From positions 19,780 to 83,779 of IMG/VR virus record IMGVR_UViG_3300044961_000262: 64,000 bases of DNA; one strand, 5' to 3'. This DNA is from a virus. The notes beneath the pieces were generated by a model. That model made no database searches and was not told where the DNA came from. It was given only the letters and a program-made list of their open reading frames with translations. Below are positions 38,651-48,624 of this stretch, in pieces. The stretch's first letter is position 1; every line of letters begins with the position of its first letter. Made by a program: the position numbers and the translations under genes.

Positions 38651-39299
38651 AAAAGAAATAATTTATAACATTCTCAATTTAATTGAAGGAGGTAGATTAT
38701 CAGATGATGTTATTCCTTCCTATCGTCAAATCGGTTTTATACTCGATTATAAAAGAGCACAATATCTTCGTCAAGATCAAACTAAAAACTGGTTTGATAT
38801 GGATACAATTTATCAGGATTTAGGTGTTCTTAAAATGATACCTGTAGATTCATCTGAATGTTGCGCTTTTGAAACAGGATGTACAGTTTATCGTACATCA
38901 AATAAAATACCTGAAGTTTTAAGATTTAATTTAAGAAACGCTATAAAAGTTAATGCTATTGATAAACGTAAAAGATTTGAAATAGTTTTACCCGAAAGAT
39001 TTGATTTTGTAAGTTATACTAAATTCGGAAGATTAACTGAACCTGTATATTATTTAAACGGATACATTTATTCTAAAGAAATTTACGCATTAAATGTTAG
39101 AGCCGCTCTAATTAATCCTGAAGAAGCTAAAGGATTTATATGTGGAGACGGACCGTGTTTTACGGATAATAGTCAATATCCATTACCCGCAGATATTATT
39201 GATTTAGTAACTAAAGATATAATATCTACTGAAATGAACGTACTTCTTCAAACAATAAATGATTTAGAAAATAATGCTAAAGACAATAACGGTAGGTAG
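38640..39299 (+). CDS. Tail ring/tubular structural protein
   Basis: A 219-residue protein starting MATKKEIIYNILNLIEGGRL with helical N-terminus and mixed remainder; residues 75-85 have paired Cys. Its place between the lysis genes and the 39763 and 40497 tail genes, and the general look, match crAss tail-ring proteins stacked below the portal. The role is inferred from order. Overlaps the next gene by 26 nt. Ends in TAG. Confidence 0.6.
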   Translation: MATKKEIIYNILNLIEGGRLSDDVIPSYRQIGFILDYKRAQYLRQDQTKNWFDMDTIYQDLGVLKMIPVDSSECCAFETGCTVYRTSNKIPEVLRFNLRNAIKVNAIDKRKRFEIVLPERFDFVSYTKFGRLTEPVYYLNGYIYSKEIYALNVRAALINPEEAKGFICGDGPCFTDNSQYPLPADIIDLVTKDIISTEMNVLLQTINDLENNAKDNNGR

Positions 39300-39750
39300 T
39301 TTATTATCGGATGAATTACCGGTAAATGTTTCTACTAAAATATATCAAGATGTTTGGTACATTATTAATCAAAAAATAGCAGACTCTTTAGTATATGATG
39401 GAGGTAAGAAATTTTACATTAATAGATACTTCGGAGCATTGTCTATCATTAGATATAAAAAGAAAATTAAAATAAATAAATTTGGTAAACCTAATACCCC
39501 CGTCAATTGGGGAAAAACTTTAAAATATAGAAAAGAGGGTCTAATAGGAGAAAATAAATTTATATATTCTTCTTCGCAATACGGTTACAGATTTGTTTGG
39601 TATAGATATGACGGAATAAAAGGTTCTTCTCCTTATAAATTTATTCCTTCAAGAACTAACGGAAAAAATTCTAAATCCGGTTTAGCAAATAAGTTATATT
39701 CTTTTTTAGCTGAAAACGATACTAATTATCTTAAATTTGAACTTAAATAG
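39274..39750 (+). CDS. Small tail-region structural protein (158 aa)
   Basis: A basic protein (many Lys, Tyr) with a beta-rich centre. It is translated in an overlap with the upstream ring protein and followed immediately by the promoter of the next gene. A neighbour of this kind is usual in crAss tail clusters, but I cannot name its part. Confidence 0.5.
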   Translation: MLKTITVGSLLSDELPVNVSTKIYQDVWYIINQKIADSLVYDGGKKFYINRYFGALSIIRYKKKIKINKFGKPNTPVNWGKTLKYRKEGLIGENKFIYSSSQYGYRFVWYRYDGIKGSSPYKFIPSRTNGKNSKSGLANKLYSFLAENDTNYLKFELK

Positions 39751-39758
39751 TATATTTG
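39751..39758 (+). promoter_or_regulatory. -7 box TATATTTG directly before a tail gene
   Basis: A perfect TAnnTTTG copy; ATG follows after 4 nt. No well-spaced TTG is visible (the nearest is only 11 bp upstream), so strength is uncertain. Confidence 0.45.
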
Positions 39759-39762
39759 CTAT

Positions 39763-40497
39763 ATGAATTATAGAACTATATCTTCTAAACATATTGTTGA
39801 AAGGGTCTTTGGATTATTAGGTAATACTATATCTCAAGATTCGGATAGATTTTTAGGTAACATTATTGAATGGATTGGTGGAGGATTAGAATTAATTGGT
39901 ATTCTTCCTGCTATGAAGAAAGAATCTGTTATTTATAAAGTAAACGGAGGAAGAATTCCTCTTCCTTGTAACTTATATTTAATTGAATCTGTAGCTTACG
40001 ATAGTCAATGGCTTCCTTACGGATCTCAAACTTTTAATTACGATTTGCATTGCGAAGAATGTGTAAATGCTACTCAAGCTTCAAGTTTACCTTTTTCTTA
40101 TACGGTAAATGATAATTATTTAATGACAAATGTAGAAGACGGTGAAGAAATATGTATAACATTTTTTTCATTTGCCGTAGATGAAGAAGGATTTCCTGAA
40201 ATTCCAGATAAAGAAACTGTCAAACAAGCTTTATTTTGGTTTGTATTAAGATCGTTAATGTTAGGAGGATTTGAACATCCTAATAAACAAATTACATTTA
40301 GTACAGTAGATGAAATGTGGACAAGATACTGTGGTCAAGCTAATGTTGATTTAAATATGATGGACACACCTAGACTTGAAACATTTAAAAGAATGTGGGT
40401 TCGTCTTATACCTGAAGTTAATTGGGCTGATAATTTTTTTGCTACCGGTACCGAAAAAGAAATCGTAAAACAACATTATAATATAAGAACTAGATAA
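39763..40497 (+). CDS. Tail stopper/tubular protein (P22 gp4-like in position)
   Basis: A 244-residue protein; N-terminal helices (residues 8-52), then a beta domain with the GGRIPLPCNLYLIESV segment, and helical VKQALFWFVLRSLMLGG. It resembles the head-completion or tail-accessory proteins that bridge portal and tail hub in crAss-like phages. One-base overlap with the giant tail gene (TAATG). Confidence 0.6.
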   Translation: MNYRTISSKHIVERVFGLLGNTISQDSDRFLGNIIEWIGGGLELIGILPAMKKESVIYKVNGGRIPLPCNLYLIESVAYDSQWLPYGSQTFNYDLHCEECVNATQASSLPFSYTVNDNYLMTNVEDGEEICITFFSFAVDEEGFPEIPDKETVKQALFWFVLRSLMLGGFEHPNKQITFSTVDEMWTRYCGQANVDLNMMDTPRLETFKRMWVRLIPEVNWADNFFATGTEKEIVKQHYNIRTR

Positions 40498-43400
40498 TGG
40501 CAATTCCTAATATAATGTGGACAGATGCGGATGTTTCTAGAAATCCTCAAGGAACTACTCGTATTGTGTTTAATGCTAACATGGATGTTAAGAAAGGAAC
40601 CTTAACTCAAGAAGAAGCTTTTGAATTAATTCATGAATTAAATAGTAATTTATTACCTATAGGATTTATTTCTTTACCTGATCAAACATGTTTAATATTA
40701 TCTTCTTTAAAAGAATTTTCAGATTATAAAAACGAAATAGGAGCATTAAATATATCGTCTGGTAATTATCAAGTTGTACTTAGAGATAACTTGAATATAG
40801 ATGTAAATTTTAATTTTAGCAAAGAACACTTAATAAAAGGAGTGTCTAAACAAAACGTTAACGGAGATATTATAGCTTACTGGGTTGACGGTTTTAATTT
40901 TGACAAATATTTAAATATTACAAATCCCATAATAAGTAGAGATAATGATTTAAAAATAAATTCTAAAGAAGATTTTATCTTGTTAAGTCAATTTAGGACA
41001 GCATCTTCGATAAATATAGATTTTGAAGAAGTATCCTCTGGAGGAAACTTAACTTCCGGAGTTTATTACATTGGTGTACAACAATTAGATAGAGATGAAA
41101 ACTCTACTCAAACTGTAAATTTAAGTAATCCGATATCAATAACCAATGGTACTAGCGGAAGTTTCAATAATAATTATGACGGTTGTCCTGCGGGAACACC
41201 TACATCTTCTGCTATAAAAATTAGAATAAATAATTCTGAGTTAAATCTTTCTTTTCCTTTTTTAAGATTTATTGTAATAAAAAAAGAAAATCAATCTTTA
41301 TCGGCTCATTTATTACCTAAATTTAATTTAAGTTTAAGTTCTGAATATGTAATTTCTACTTTAAATAACTCTACTCCAGTAGCTATTGATTCCATCATCA
41401 ATGATTCTAATTACATTACATCTAAGTCAATTACTCAATTAGATAACGTTTTATATAAAGCTAATTTAAAATCAAATGATAATTACGATCTACAACCTTA
41501 CGTTAATAATATAAGAGTAAACTATATAACAGATACTAAAAACATTCTAGATACAAATGATAATTACAGAAATCCTTATGTAATTTTCGAAGATAAGTCT
41601 TTTATGTGGGATGAAATTTACGCACTATACGTTTCGTTTGATATGGAAACAGAACACGGAATTGTTGAAACAAAAGCATTTCATTTACCGGGTAGACCTT
41701 GTTCTGATATTTTTATTGATGGAAATTTTTATTCTGAAAGAGATTCTTTAGAGTCGATAAATACAGTAATACCTAATTTTTTTGACAAAAACGATAATTC
41801 AGGACTAAAAAAATATTGGCCGGGAAATCAAATGTATAATGTTAATCCTAACGCTAAATTACACCACGCTATAGATACTTCAGATAATCCTTTAGCTTCA
41901 ACTAATATGGGATTTTGGGAAAATGTTTCTGAAACTTATTCTAACGAAGATAAATGGCTTATAAAAAATTCTAATGATACCGTTATAGGTAGTTTAAAAG
42001 GAGAACGTGTAAGACATCATAGATTTCCTGAATCTATAATTAATAGAGGATTATATCATCCTACAAAATCTAATTTAGTAAACGTTTTAGGTATACAACT
42101 TACAAATGTTTTATTACCCGAAAAGTATAAAATTAAAAACGTTAAAATATACTACGCTAAAAGAGATATATCTAACAGAACAATATTAGGACAAAGTTTA
42201 GGATTAAATTGTTTAGGTTATTATAAACAATCATTTCCGAGTTCTAATGTAACTCCCGAAAAAGAAAATGTATATTCTTCAATCGGTAATATAAATTTAA
42301 ACAATCTAAAAATACAAGATACGGGTCCACAAATTGAAGCGAATTTAATAACTTTAGGTGTAAGACTTGATAATTTTTTTTATTATCAACATAGCTTTGA
42401 CGCAGCTAAATCTGATAGTGGTTATATAAAATGTAAACCTTTCGATTTATTATCGCAAAATGTTTCAATAAACGGAGCAACGCATGTAAAAAACGTGTAT
42501 AGAATAAAGCATCGTTACGATGCTGGATTATCTAACGGACCTATCGCAATAGATAAGAATTTAGATTTAAAATTTATATTCGATATTACTCAAAGAGATA
42601 ATAACGCTAATCAAACTTTTATATCCGATAGTTCTACAAATATTCCGGGAATAAATAGAATTAGAAAAATTAAAAACATTGATTATGTAAATAATAATTC
42701 AGGAGATTCGAAAGCGGGAGTTTCTTCAGATTCATATTCTTTTTCTCAATTTGTAAATAATCCTGAAGGGGATAGAGCTATTTGGATTGAAATGGACGGA
42801 ATGTTACAAGGACTTCAAGCTAATCCTTTTAAATTGTATGAACAAGATGATTTAGCTTTTTTTCCTCTATCCGGACAATTTCCTGCTCCTGGTTTTACTA
42901 AAGATACTGCTGCACCGTATTTAACTAATATATGTGCATTTAAAGAAGATTTGTTTTTAGGATTTGATAATTATACTTTATGTTATACCGGAAAAGCTTT
43001 TCTTTACGGTCAAGATGCTACTCAACCATATGAAGTTTTTGGTGGAGATACTTTTAGTTCGTATTATGGAGAAAGAAGTACTTTGACATTAGAAGGAAAT
43101 ATGGTAGGTAATCAGTATCAGAGTCCTGTTAGAACAATAGGTGTGTTTAGAAGTTTACATTATTATATTTGTCAATCAACATCTAATATTAATTATAGAC
43201 ATGAAGGTCCTAATAATATAGAAAAATATTTTCCTAAAAGTGCAAATTTTGAAATTTTAAATTTACCCAATTTTGTAGATAACTGGTATGGATATAATAC
43301 TGATTACTCTTCGGTAAATGATATAATTCAACCATTAATAGAACAAAACGGCATTTCAGATTTTATAAATACTTTTAAAAATAGAATAATTCGTTCAGCT

Positions 43401-45152
43401 AATAATAATCCTGAATTAAAAAGTGATAATTACAGAATATGGGAACCGGGTAACGAATATGATGTAGGGATCGATAAAGGAGAAATTTGGGATATTAATG
43501 GTTTTACTAATAAACTTTTTATTCAAACAGAAAGAAGTATATTTCAAACCATTGGTCGACAAATACTTAAAACTGAAAATTCAGAATCATTTATAGGTTC
43601 AGGAAATATATTTGAAGTTTTACCTCAAGAACTCGTGTCTACAAGCGGAGTTTATGGAGGAACTCAATCTAGATTTACGACAGCCATTAGTCAATACGGA
43701 TTAATGTTTGCTGATTCAAATTCAGGAATCGTATTTAATGTAGTAGACAATAGATTAGATGAAATAAGTAAAAACGGTCAGGAAATATTTTTTAGAGATA
43801 ATTTAAGATTTAGTTTACCGGAATATGTTGATAACTTAACTTATAATAATGCTTCTAATTGGCAATTTACGGAATATTTTAAAGGTCAAATAGTAAAATA
43901 TAACGGAACTATATATGAATGTATAGCAGACTCTTCATTTAATGTTCCGACATCTTCTGATTGGAAAGAAGTTAAATGGAAATTTTCAAAAAAAGAATCT
44001 ATTTTAGATGAACAATCTGTGGGAATAGAATGCGTATTTGATTATAAGTATAGAAGATATATTCTTACTAAAAAAGATTACGATACTGATACTCAAAATA
44101 ATGAATTTTATCTATTATATAAGGGGTATTTAGATATAAATAATATTTCAGAAAACAATATTTATTTGTATAAAGGTGATTATATAACTGTTCAAATGCT
44201 ATTCAATCCCGAAAAATATGATTATGAGTTCGGTAATAATTTATACGGAACTAAAATAAAATTTAGTGATTACTTTTTAAGTAAAAATTTTACAATAGCT
44301 TACTATCCGGAATTAAAAGGTTGGGTTTCATTTTATACATATTTTCCTAATAGAATTTATTCTACTCAACAAGGAATTATATCTTATAAAAATAATTTTT
44401 ATAAACATAATTCAAATAACAGCTTTTTATATTTTTATGATGGGTTACATGATATGATTATAGACTATCCTATTGTATATCCTGAAGTAAACAGACTAAG
44501 TAACATAATGACTAAAACTATAGTTACGGATAGAAAAACTAATTTAAGAAAGTATAATAAAACTTTTGATGAAAATTTAGTTTATAATTCATACCAATGC
44601 TCTTATCCGTTAAATTTAGTTAATATCAAAACTCAAAGAAACTCAGAAGGTTACTGGATATTAAATAATTTTAGAGATTACGTAGTAGATCATAATAAAC
44701 CTTTCTTATTTAGAAACGATAATTATTTTAACTTACTATCTTTAAGTAATCAAAACAATTCTTCAAATGTAAGTCTATCAAAACATTGGTCTAAACTTAA
44801 AAAGTTTGTAGATTATTGGTTTATTAGTAGATTTATTTATAAAAATAAATGGGAAAGAATTTTAGGATTTACTAATCAACCTGAACAATTAACGTATAGA
44901 GCGTTAACTGATTCTTTCAATTTTATTGAAGGAGTAAATACTGGAGAAATGTTAAGATTAAACAATACTACTATTATTAAAATAACTTCAATAATTTCAG
45001 GTAATTCATCTTTCGCTTCAATATTAAAGTTCCACGTAGTATCAGGAAATTATCCTTCTGATGGTCAAACGTATTCAACAGTAGAAAGATTAAATAATGA
45101 TCTTTTAGAAATTCATGATATAAGCGCACTTTCATTTAAAAACTACAGATAA
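40497..45152 (+). CDS. Giant tail (muzzle/stabilisation) protein
   Basis: A 1551-residue protein with a long beta-rich, Asn-rich chain. The opening IPNIMWTDADVSRNPQGTTR and position after the ring proteins match the large crAss tail protein that forms or stabilises the tail nozzle. Repeated strand motifs and few helices suggest a beta-propeller or stacked sandwich body. One base shared with the next start. No enzymatic residues recognised. Confidence 0.75.
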   Translation: MAIPNIMWTDADVSRNPQGTTRIVFNANMDVKKGTLTQEEAFELIHELNSNLLPIGFISLPDQTCLILSSLKEFSDYKNEIGALNISSGNYQVVLRDNLNIDVNFNFSKEHLIKGVSKQNVNGDIIAYWVDGFNFDKYLNITNPIISRDNDLKINSKEDFILLSQFRTASSINIDFEEVSSGGNLTSGVYYIGVQQLDRDENSTQTVNLSNPISITNGTSGSFNNNYDGCPAGTPTSSAIKIRINNSELNLSFPFLRFIVIKKENQSLSAHLLPKFNLSLSSEYVISTLNNSTPVAIDSIINDSNYITSKSITQLDNVLYKANLKSNDNYDLQPYVNNIRVNYITDTKNILDTNDNYRNPYVIFEDKSFMWDEIYALYVSFDMETEHGIVETKAFHLPGRPCSDIFIDGNFYSERDSLESINTVIPNFFDKNDNSGLKKYWPGNQMYNVNPNAKLHHAIDTSDNPLASTNMGFWENVSETYSNEDKWLIKNSNDTVIGSLKGERVRHHRFPESIINRGLYHPTKSNLVNVLGIQLTNVLLPEKYKIKNVKIYYAKRDISNRTILGQSLGLNCLGYYKQSFPSSNVTPEKENVYSSIGNINLNNLKIQDTGPQIEANLITLGVRLDNFFYYQHSFDAAKSDSGYIKCKPFDLLSQNVSINGATHVKNVYRIKHRYDAGLSNGPIAIDKNLDLKFIFDITQRDNNANQTFISDSSTNIPGINRIRKIKNIDYVNNNSGDSKAGVSSDSYSFSQFVNNPEGDRAIWIEMDGMLQGLQANPFKLYEQDDLAFFPLSGQFPAPGFTKDTAAPYLTNICAFKEDLFLGFDNYTLCYTGKAFLYGQDATQPYEVFGGDTFSSYYGERSTLTLEGNMVGNQYQSPVRTIGVFRSLHYYICQSTSNINYRHEGPNNIEKYFPKSANFEILNLPNFVDNWYGYNTDYSSVNDIIQPLIEQNGISDFINTFKNRIIRSANNNPELKSDNYRIWEPGNEYDVGIDKGEIWDINGFTNKLFIQTERSIFQTIGRQILKTENSESFIGSGNIFEVLPQELVSTSGVYGGTQSRFTTAISQYGLMFADSNSGIVFNVVDNRLDEISKNGQEIFFRDNLRFSLPEYVDNLTYNNASNWQFTEYFKGQIVKYNGTIYECIADSSFNVPTSSDWKEVKWKFSKKESILDEQSVGIECVFDYKYRRYILTKKDYDTDTQNNEFYLLYKGYLDINNISENNIYLYKGDYITVQMLFNPEKYDYEFGNNLYGTKIKFSDYFLSKNFTIAYYPELKGWVSFYTYFPNRIYSTQQGIISYKNNFYKHNSNNSFLYFYDGLHDMIIDYPIVYPEVNRLSNIMTKTIVTDRKTNLRKYNKTFDENLVYNSYQCSYPLNLVNIKTQRNSEGYWILNNFRDYVVDHNKPFLFRNDNYFNLLSLSNQNNSSNVSLSKHWSKLKKFVDYWFISRFIYKNKWERILGFTNQPEQLTYRALTDSFNFIEGVNTGEMLRLNNTTIIKITSIISGNSSFASILKFHVVSGNYPSDGQTYSTVERLNNDLLEIHDISALSFKNYR

Positions 45153-45538
45153 TGACACTTTCAGATAAAATAAAAAAATCAGAACCAAAATACACAATTT
45201 CTCAACTTTGTGTAGAATTAGTACATTCAGCTCATGTAGCTCAAATTGAACATTGGAAAACTAAATCTTACGCTCAACATATGGCTTTAGGTACTTATTA
45301 TGAGGATATTCCGAAATTTGCTGACGCAATAGCTGAAGAATATCAAGGTCTTTATGGTATTCAAAATTATTCAGAAAATAAATTAAAATCAACTAACTTT
45401 GTAGAATACCTTAAACAATTATACGAATATGCTACTAATGCTCAAAAATCATGTGATTGTTCTAATGTAATAAATAAAATAGATGAAGCTAAGTCATTAA
45501 TATCATCTACTTTATATAAATTAAATAATTTGTCATGA
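45152..45538 (+). CDS. Dps/ferritin-like helical protein
   Basis: A 128-residue, all-helical protein with a Dps-type metal pattern: H-x3-IEHW (about residues 27-34), a later H (about 43), then DAIAEEYQGLYG (57-69). The family pattern is H...HW...H...D.IAE. All these side chains are in place. Dps proteins oxidise iron and protect DNA; here, between the giant tail gene and ejected cargo genes, it could be a virion or early-injected protein that handles iron or reactive oxygen, or a ferritin fold reused structurally. Overlaps its neighbours by 1 and 4 nt. Confidence 0.55.
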   Translation: MTLSDKIKKSEPKYTISQLCVELVHSAHVAQIEHWKTKSYAQHMALGTYYEDIPKFADAIAEEYQGLYGIQNYSENKLKSTNFVEYLKQLYEYATNAQKSCDCSNVINKIDEAKSLISSTLYKLNNLS

Positions 45539-48522
45539 AGAAAAAAAGCTTAAATAAATTTCCAGAAGGTGGAAAAATTAAATCTATTATGAAAAGAAAA
45601 TTACCTAAACATCAAAATGGCGCACTTGTCGGTCAAGTTGCGGGAACAGCAATTGGAGCATCTACAGCTGCAATTCCTGTAGTCGGTCCTTTTGTAGCTC
45701 CAATGTTAACTCCTATTTTATCGCAAGTAGGGTCTAAATTAGGAGACCAGGTTTCTGGAGATGAAGCTAAAAGAAAAAGAGATGAAGAAACTAATAAGAA
45801 TCTAATGCAATCTTATCAGAAATTAAATACTGTCAATAATCCTAATTCTACTAGAGTTAATACTGGTTCTAATTTTCAATTTCCATACGGAGGAGAAATA
45901 ACTGAAGATATGATAAACCCTAATGCTGAATTAGAATTAGAAGAAACTTTTCAAACACCTGACGGAACAGTTGGTCAAGTAAATGCGCCAAGTCATGAAG
46001 AAGGAGGAATTGAAGTAAATCTTCCTGAAGGTACTAGAGTTTTTAGCGATAGACTAAAATATAAAGGTAAAACTTTCGCTAAATTAACTAAACCTATTAA
46101 TTCTAAAATAGCTAAAATAGAAAAGCAATTAGAAAGTAATCCTATGGATTATCGTAAAAAAAATTCATTAACTCTTTTAAATCAACAACTTGATCATTAT
46201 TTTAATATACAAGAAGCTTCAAAAAAACAAGCTGAAACAAAACGTAGTTTAAATACTATGCGCAAAGGAGGATTGATTAAATATAATTTGGGAGGAGGTA
46301 CTCCACCAGATCCGTTTAATAATCCTGTAGAATACCAAGTTTGGTTAAATAATCAACCGAAATCTTTAGTTCAAAATCAATTACAAGAAAATGCTATTAT
46401 TCCTACTAATGATAATTATTTGATTAAAGGACAACCTAGAAATTTTGATCGGTCGGTAAATAATAATCCAACTTTTAAAAATAATTCTATTGCTACCGAT
46501 ATTAATAATGATAATAATAATAATTTTCAGAATAATAATCAAAATCAAGTAAACAATTGGACTAATTTTGCTCAAAGAACCATTCAGCCTCAATTAACTG
46601 AAATGGACCCTAATCAATTAACTAATCAACCTGCTTCAACTGTAACTTTTGAAGACACGGCTCAACCGACTACATCTACATCGTCTACTAAAAATTCTTG
46701 GGCTAATAAAAATATAGGTAATATAGGTCAAATTGGATCGGCTATTGGAACTAATATTGCTCAAAATATTAATTTAAATAGAGTTAAAGCTCCAAGAAGT
46801 ATTAATCCTATATCAACAGCTAGTAAAGTTATGGCTCCTCAAAAAGTTAACTTTTCAGCTAACATTGATGCTATTAATAGACAAACAATGGGGGATTACG
46901 AAGATATTAATAGAAGTTTCGCTAATTCAGCTACAGCTAGAGCTTTTAAAAATAAAGCTAGATTAAATCAAGCAGCTAATGTTGGACAAGTATATCAAAA
47001 TCAAGAAAATACAAATACTCAAATTGAAAATAACTATCGAAATTTATTAGGTAAAGCTATGGGTCAAGACGTAATGTCTAATATGGAAATTGATAGATAT
47101 AATCTTGAAAATAAATATAATTATGATTTGTGGAGAACCGGAGCTAAAAACAAAATGATTGCAGATTTAGGAAATACTTCAGGACAATTATTTGGAAAGA
47201 TGACTGACTTTAATAATCAATTAAGTCTAGCTAATATTCTTGCTAATCAATATGATAGTTCCGTAATAGCTGATCAAATTGCTGGTAATAAACAACTCGC
47301 TGATATATACTTAGCTCAAGGTAAAATTTCTCAAAAAGATTACGATAGAATTAAACATACTTTCGCTTGCGGAGGAACAATTAGAAGTTTACGTAAATTT
47401 CCTAACGGAGGAAATATAAATAATGAATATCGTAAAAAATTACAAACAGTTATTAATGAAGAAACAATAAATAACGCTCAATTAATGGATGATGAATATG
47501 CTGCTGCTTTAGAATCAGGTAAAGATAAATATACATCTTCTGTTACTGGTTTAGATTATAAAGTTTTACCTAAAGCTGAAAAACATCTATTAGCCGCTAA
47601 TATGTGGAAAGAAACTCATGGAACAGCTCCAACTAAAAAACAAGAAGAAGCTACTGTAAAAGCTATTGAAGGTAAAGCTACTGGTTCTACTAAAGCTAAA
47701 ATAGTTGCTGAAACAGTAAATAACGGTAAGACTATGGCAGATATTGTAAACAGTAAATGGTCAAACCAAAAACCTGAAGGATACGTTAGTAAGCAACAAT
47801 TACCTATTAATCAATCTAACGATCAATTTAATTGGAGAGAATTCGCTAAAAGTCAAGGTGCTCAATTAATAGATGCTGTAGGAAGCTTAGGTCTTTCGGC
47901 AATAGGTAATCCTTTATATCATGAATTTGGAGTTGATTTATCTGAATACGGAATTCCTCATACTGATTTAAGTCGAGAAGCTGTTGATGAAAAGGTAAAA
48001 AATCCTAATGAATATGCTGATGCTGCTTCAAATGCAATGTTAGGTATTATGACAGGAAAATTAGCGGGAATGGGAGCGAATCAAATAGTAAAATCTGCGA
48101 TTCCTAAACCAAAACCTAAATATTATAAAAATAATGAAGTTGATGAATTACTTTTAAAACAAAAAACAAAAGTCGGTAAAAATTCATATAAAGGACGTCA
48201 AAATAAAACTAATGAAAAAAATCTTGATTACTGGAACGATTATCAATCATTGGAATTTGCATTAAAAAGAAAATCTCCAGAATTTCAAAAAAAATTAACT
48301 AATAGAATTTCTAAAATGGAAGATGAAAATCTACCAAATGATTTATTAAATTTCAAATTAGATAATTATGAAATTCCTTCTTTTCAACAATTAAAACTGA
48401 AAGAAATGGGAAAAGATTTACAAAAAGCTAAAAACGAAGGAAATATTGTACAATATGCTGAAATACTAAAAGAAATGCAAAAATATATAAAATCTTTTCA
48501 AAAAAAGCGTTCTTTAAAATAA
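45535..48522 (+). CDS. Cargo/ejection protein with SHEEGGI-type segment
   Basis: A 995-residue protein. The N-terminus is basic (MKKKSLNKFPEGGKIKSIMK), followed by a Gly/Ala hydrophobic stretch (about 30-65) and the APSHEEGGIEVNLPEGTRVF segment near residue 152 that marks many crAss virion cargo proteins. The centre is Asn/Gln-rich and disordered; helical parts lie at 415-600. Short GG-I elements recur (RKGGLIKYNLGG near 245, ACGGTIRSLRKFPNGG near 620), perhaps processing or linker sites. Probably packed in the tail or head and ejected. Terminator follows. Confidence 0.7.
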   Translation: MKKKSLNKFPEGGKIKSIMKRKLPKHQNGALVGQVAGTAIGASTAAIPVVGPFVAPMLTPILSQVGSKLGDQVSGDEAKRKRDEETNKNLMQSYQKLNTVNNPNSTRVNTGSNFQFPYGGEITEDMINPNAELELEETFQTPDGTVGQVNAPSHEEGGIEVNLPEGTRVFSDRLKYKGKTFAKLTKPINSKIAKIEKQLESNPMDYRKKNSLTLLNQQLDHYFNIQEASKKQAETKRSLNTMRKGGLIKYNLGGGTPPDPFNNPVEYQVWLNNQPKSLVQNQLQENAIIPTNDNYLIKGQPRNFDRSVNNNPTFKNNSIATDINNDNNNNFQNNNQNQVNNWTNFAQRTIQPQLTEMDPNQLTNQPASTVTFEDTAQPTTSTSSTKNSWANKNIGNIGQIGSAIGTNIAQNINLNRVKAPRSINPISTASKVMAPQKVNFSANIDAINRQTMGDYEDINRSFANSATARAFKNKARLNQAANVGQVYQNQENTNTQIENNYRNLLGKAMGQDVMSNMEIDRYNLENKYNYDLWRTGAKNKMIADLGNTSGQLFGKMTDFNNQLSLANILANQYDSSVIADQIAGNKQLADIYLAQGKISQKDYDRIKHTFACGGTIRSLRKFPNGGNINNEYRKKLQTVINEETINNAQLMDDEYAAALESGKDKYTSSVTGLDYKVLPKAEKHLLAANMWKETHGTAPTKKQEEATVKAIEGKATGSTKAKIVAETVNNGKTMADIVNSKWSNQKPEGYVSKQQLPINQSNDQFNWREFAKSQGAQLIDAVGSLGLSAIGNPLYHEFGVDLSEYGIPHTDLSREAVDEKVKNPNEYADAASNAMLGIMTGKLAGMGANQIVKSAIPKPKPKYYKNNEVDELLLKQKTKVGKNSYKGRQNKTNEKNLDYWNDYQSLEFALKRKSPEFQKKLTNRISKMEDENLPNDLLNFKLDNYEIPSFQQLKLKEMGKDLQKAKNEGNIVQYAEILKEMQKYIKSFQKKRSLK

Positions 48523-48550
48523 CCCCCTCTAAATTAGTAATTTAGAATCG

Positions 48551-48583
48551 ACCCTAAGATTAATTTCTTAGGGTTTGTTTTTA
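48551..48583 (+). terminator. Intrinsic terminator after the 995-residue cargo gene
   Basis: Nine-base-pair stem ACCCTAAGA/TCTTAGGGT (48551-48559 and 48566-48574), 6-nt loop, then TTGTTTTTA. Its T-rich tail contains the -33 TTG (48575-48577) of the next promoter, so terminator and promoter overlap. Confidence 0.8.
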
Positions 48584-48603
48584 TATTTAAAGTTGTATAT
48601 TTG
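48575..48603 (+). promoter_or_regulatory. Promoter for the second cargo gene
   Basis: TTG 48575-48577, 18-bp spacer, TATATTTG 48596-48603. A 21-nt leader leads to ATG at 48625. The same TATATTTGTAAAGTAT block recurs before the virion polymerase gene at 54800. Confidence 0.7.
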
Positions 48604-48624
48604 TAAAGTATAAATTATAATAAT

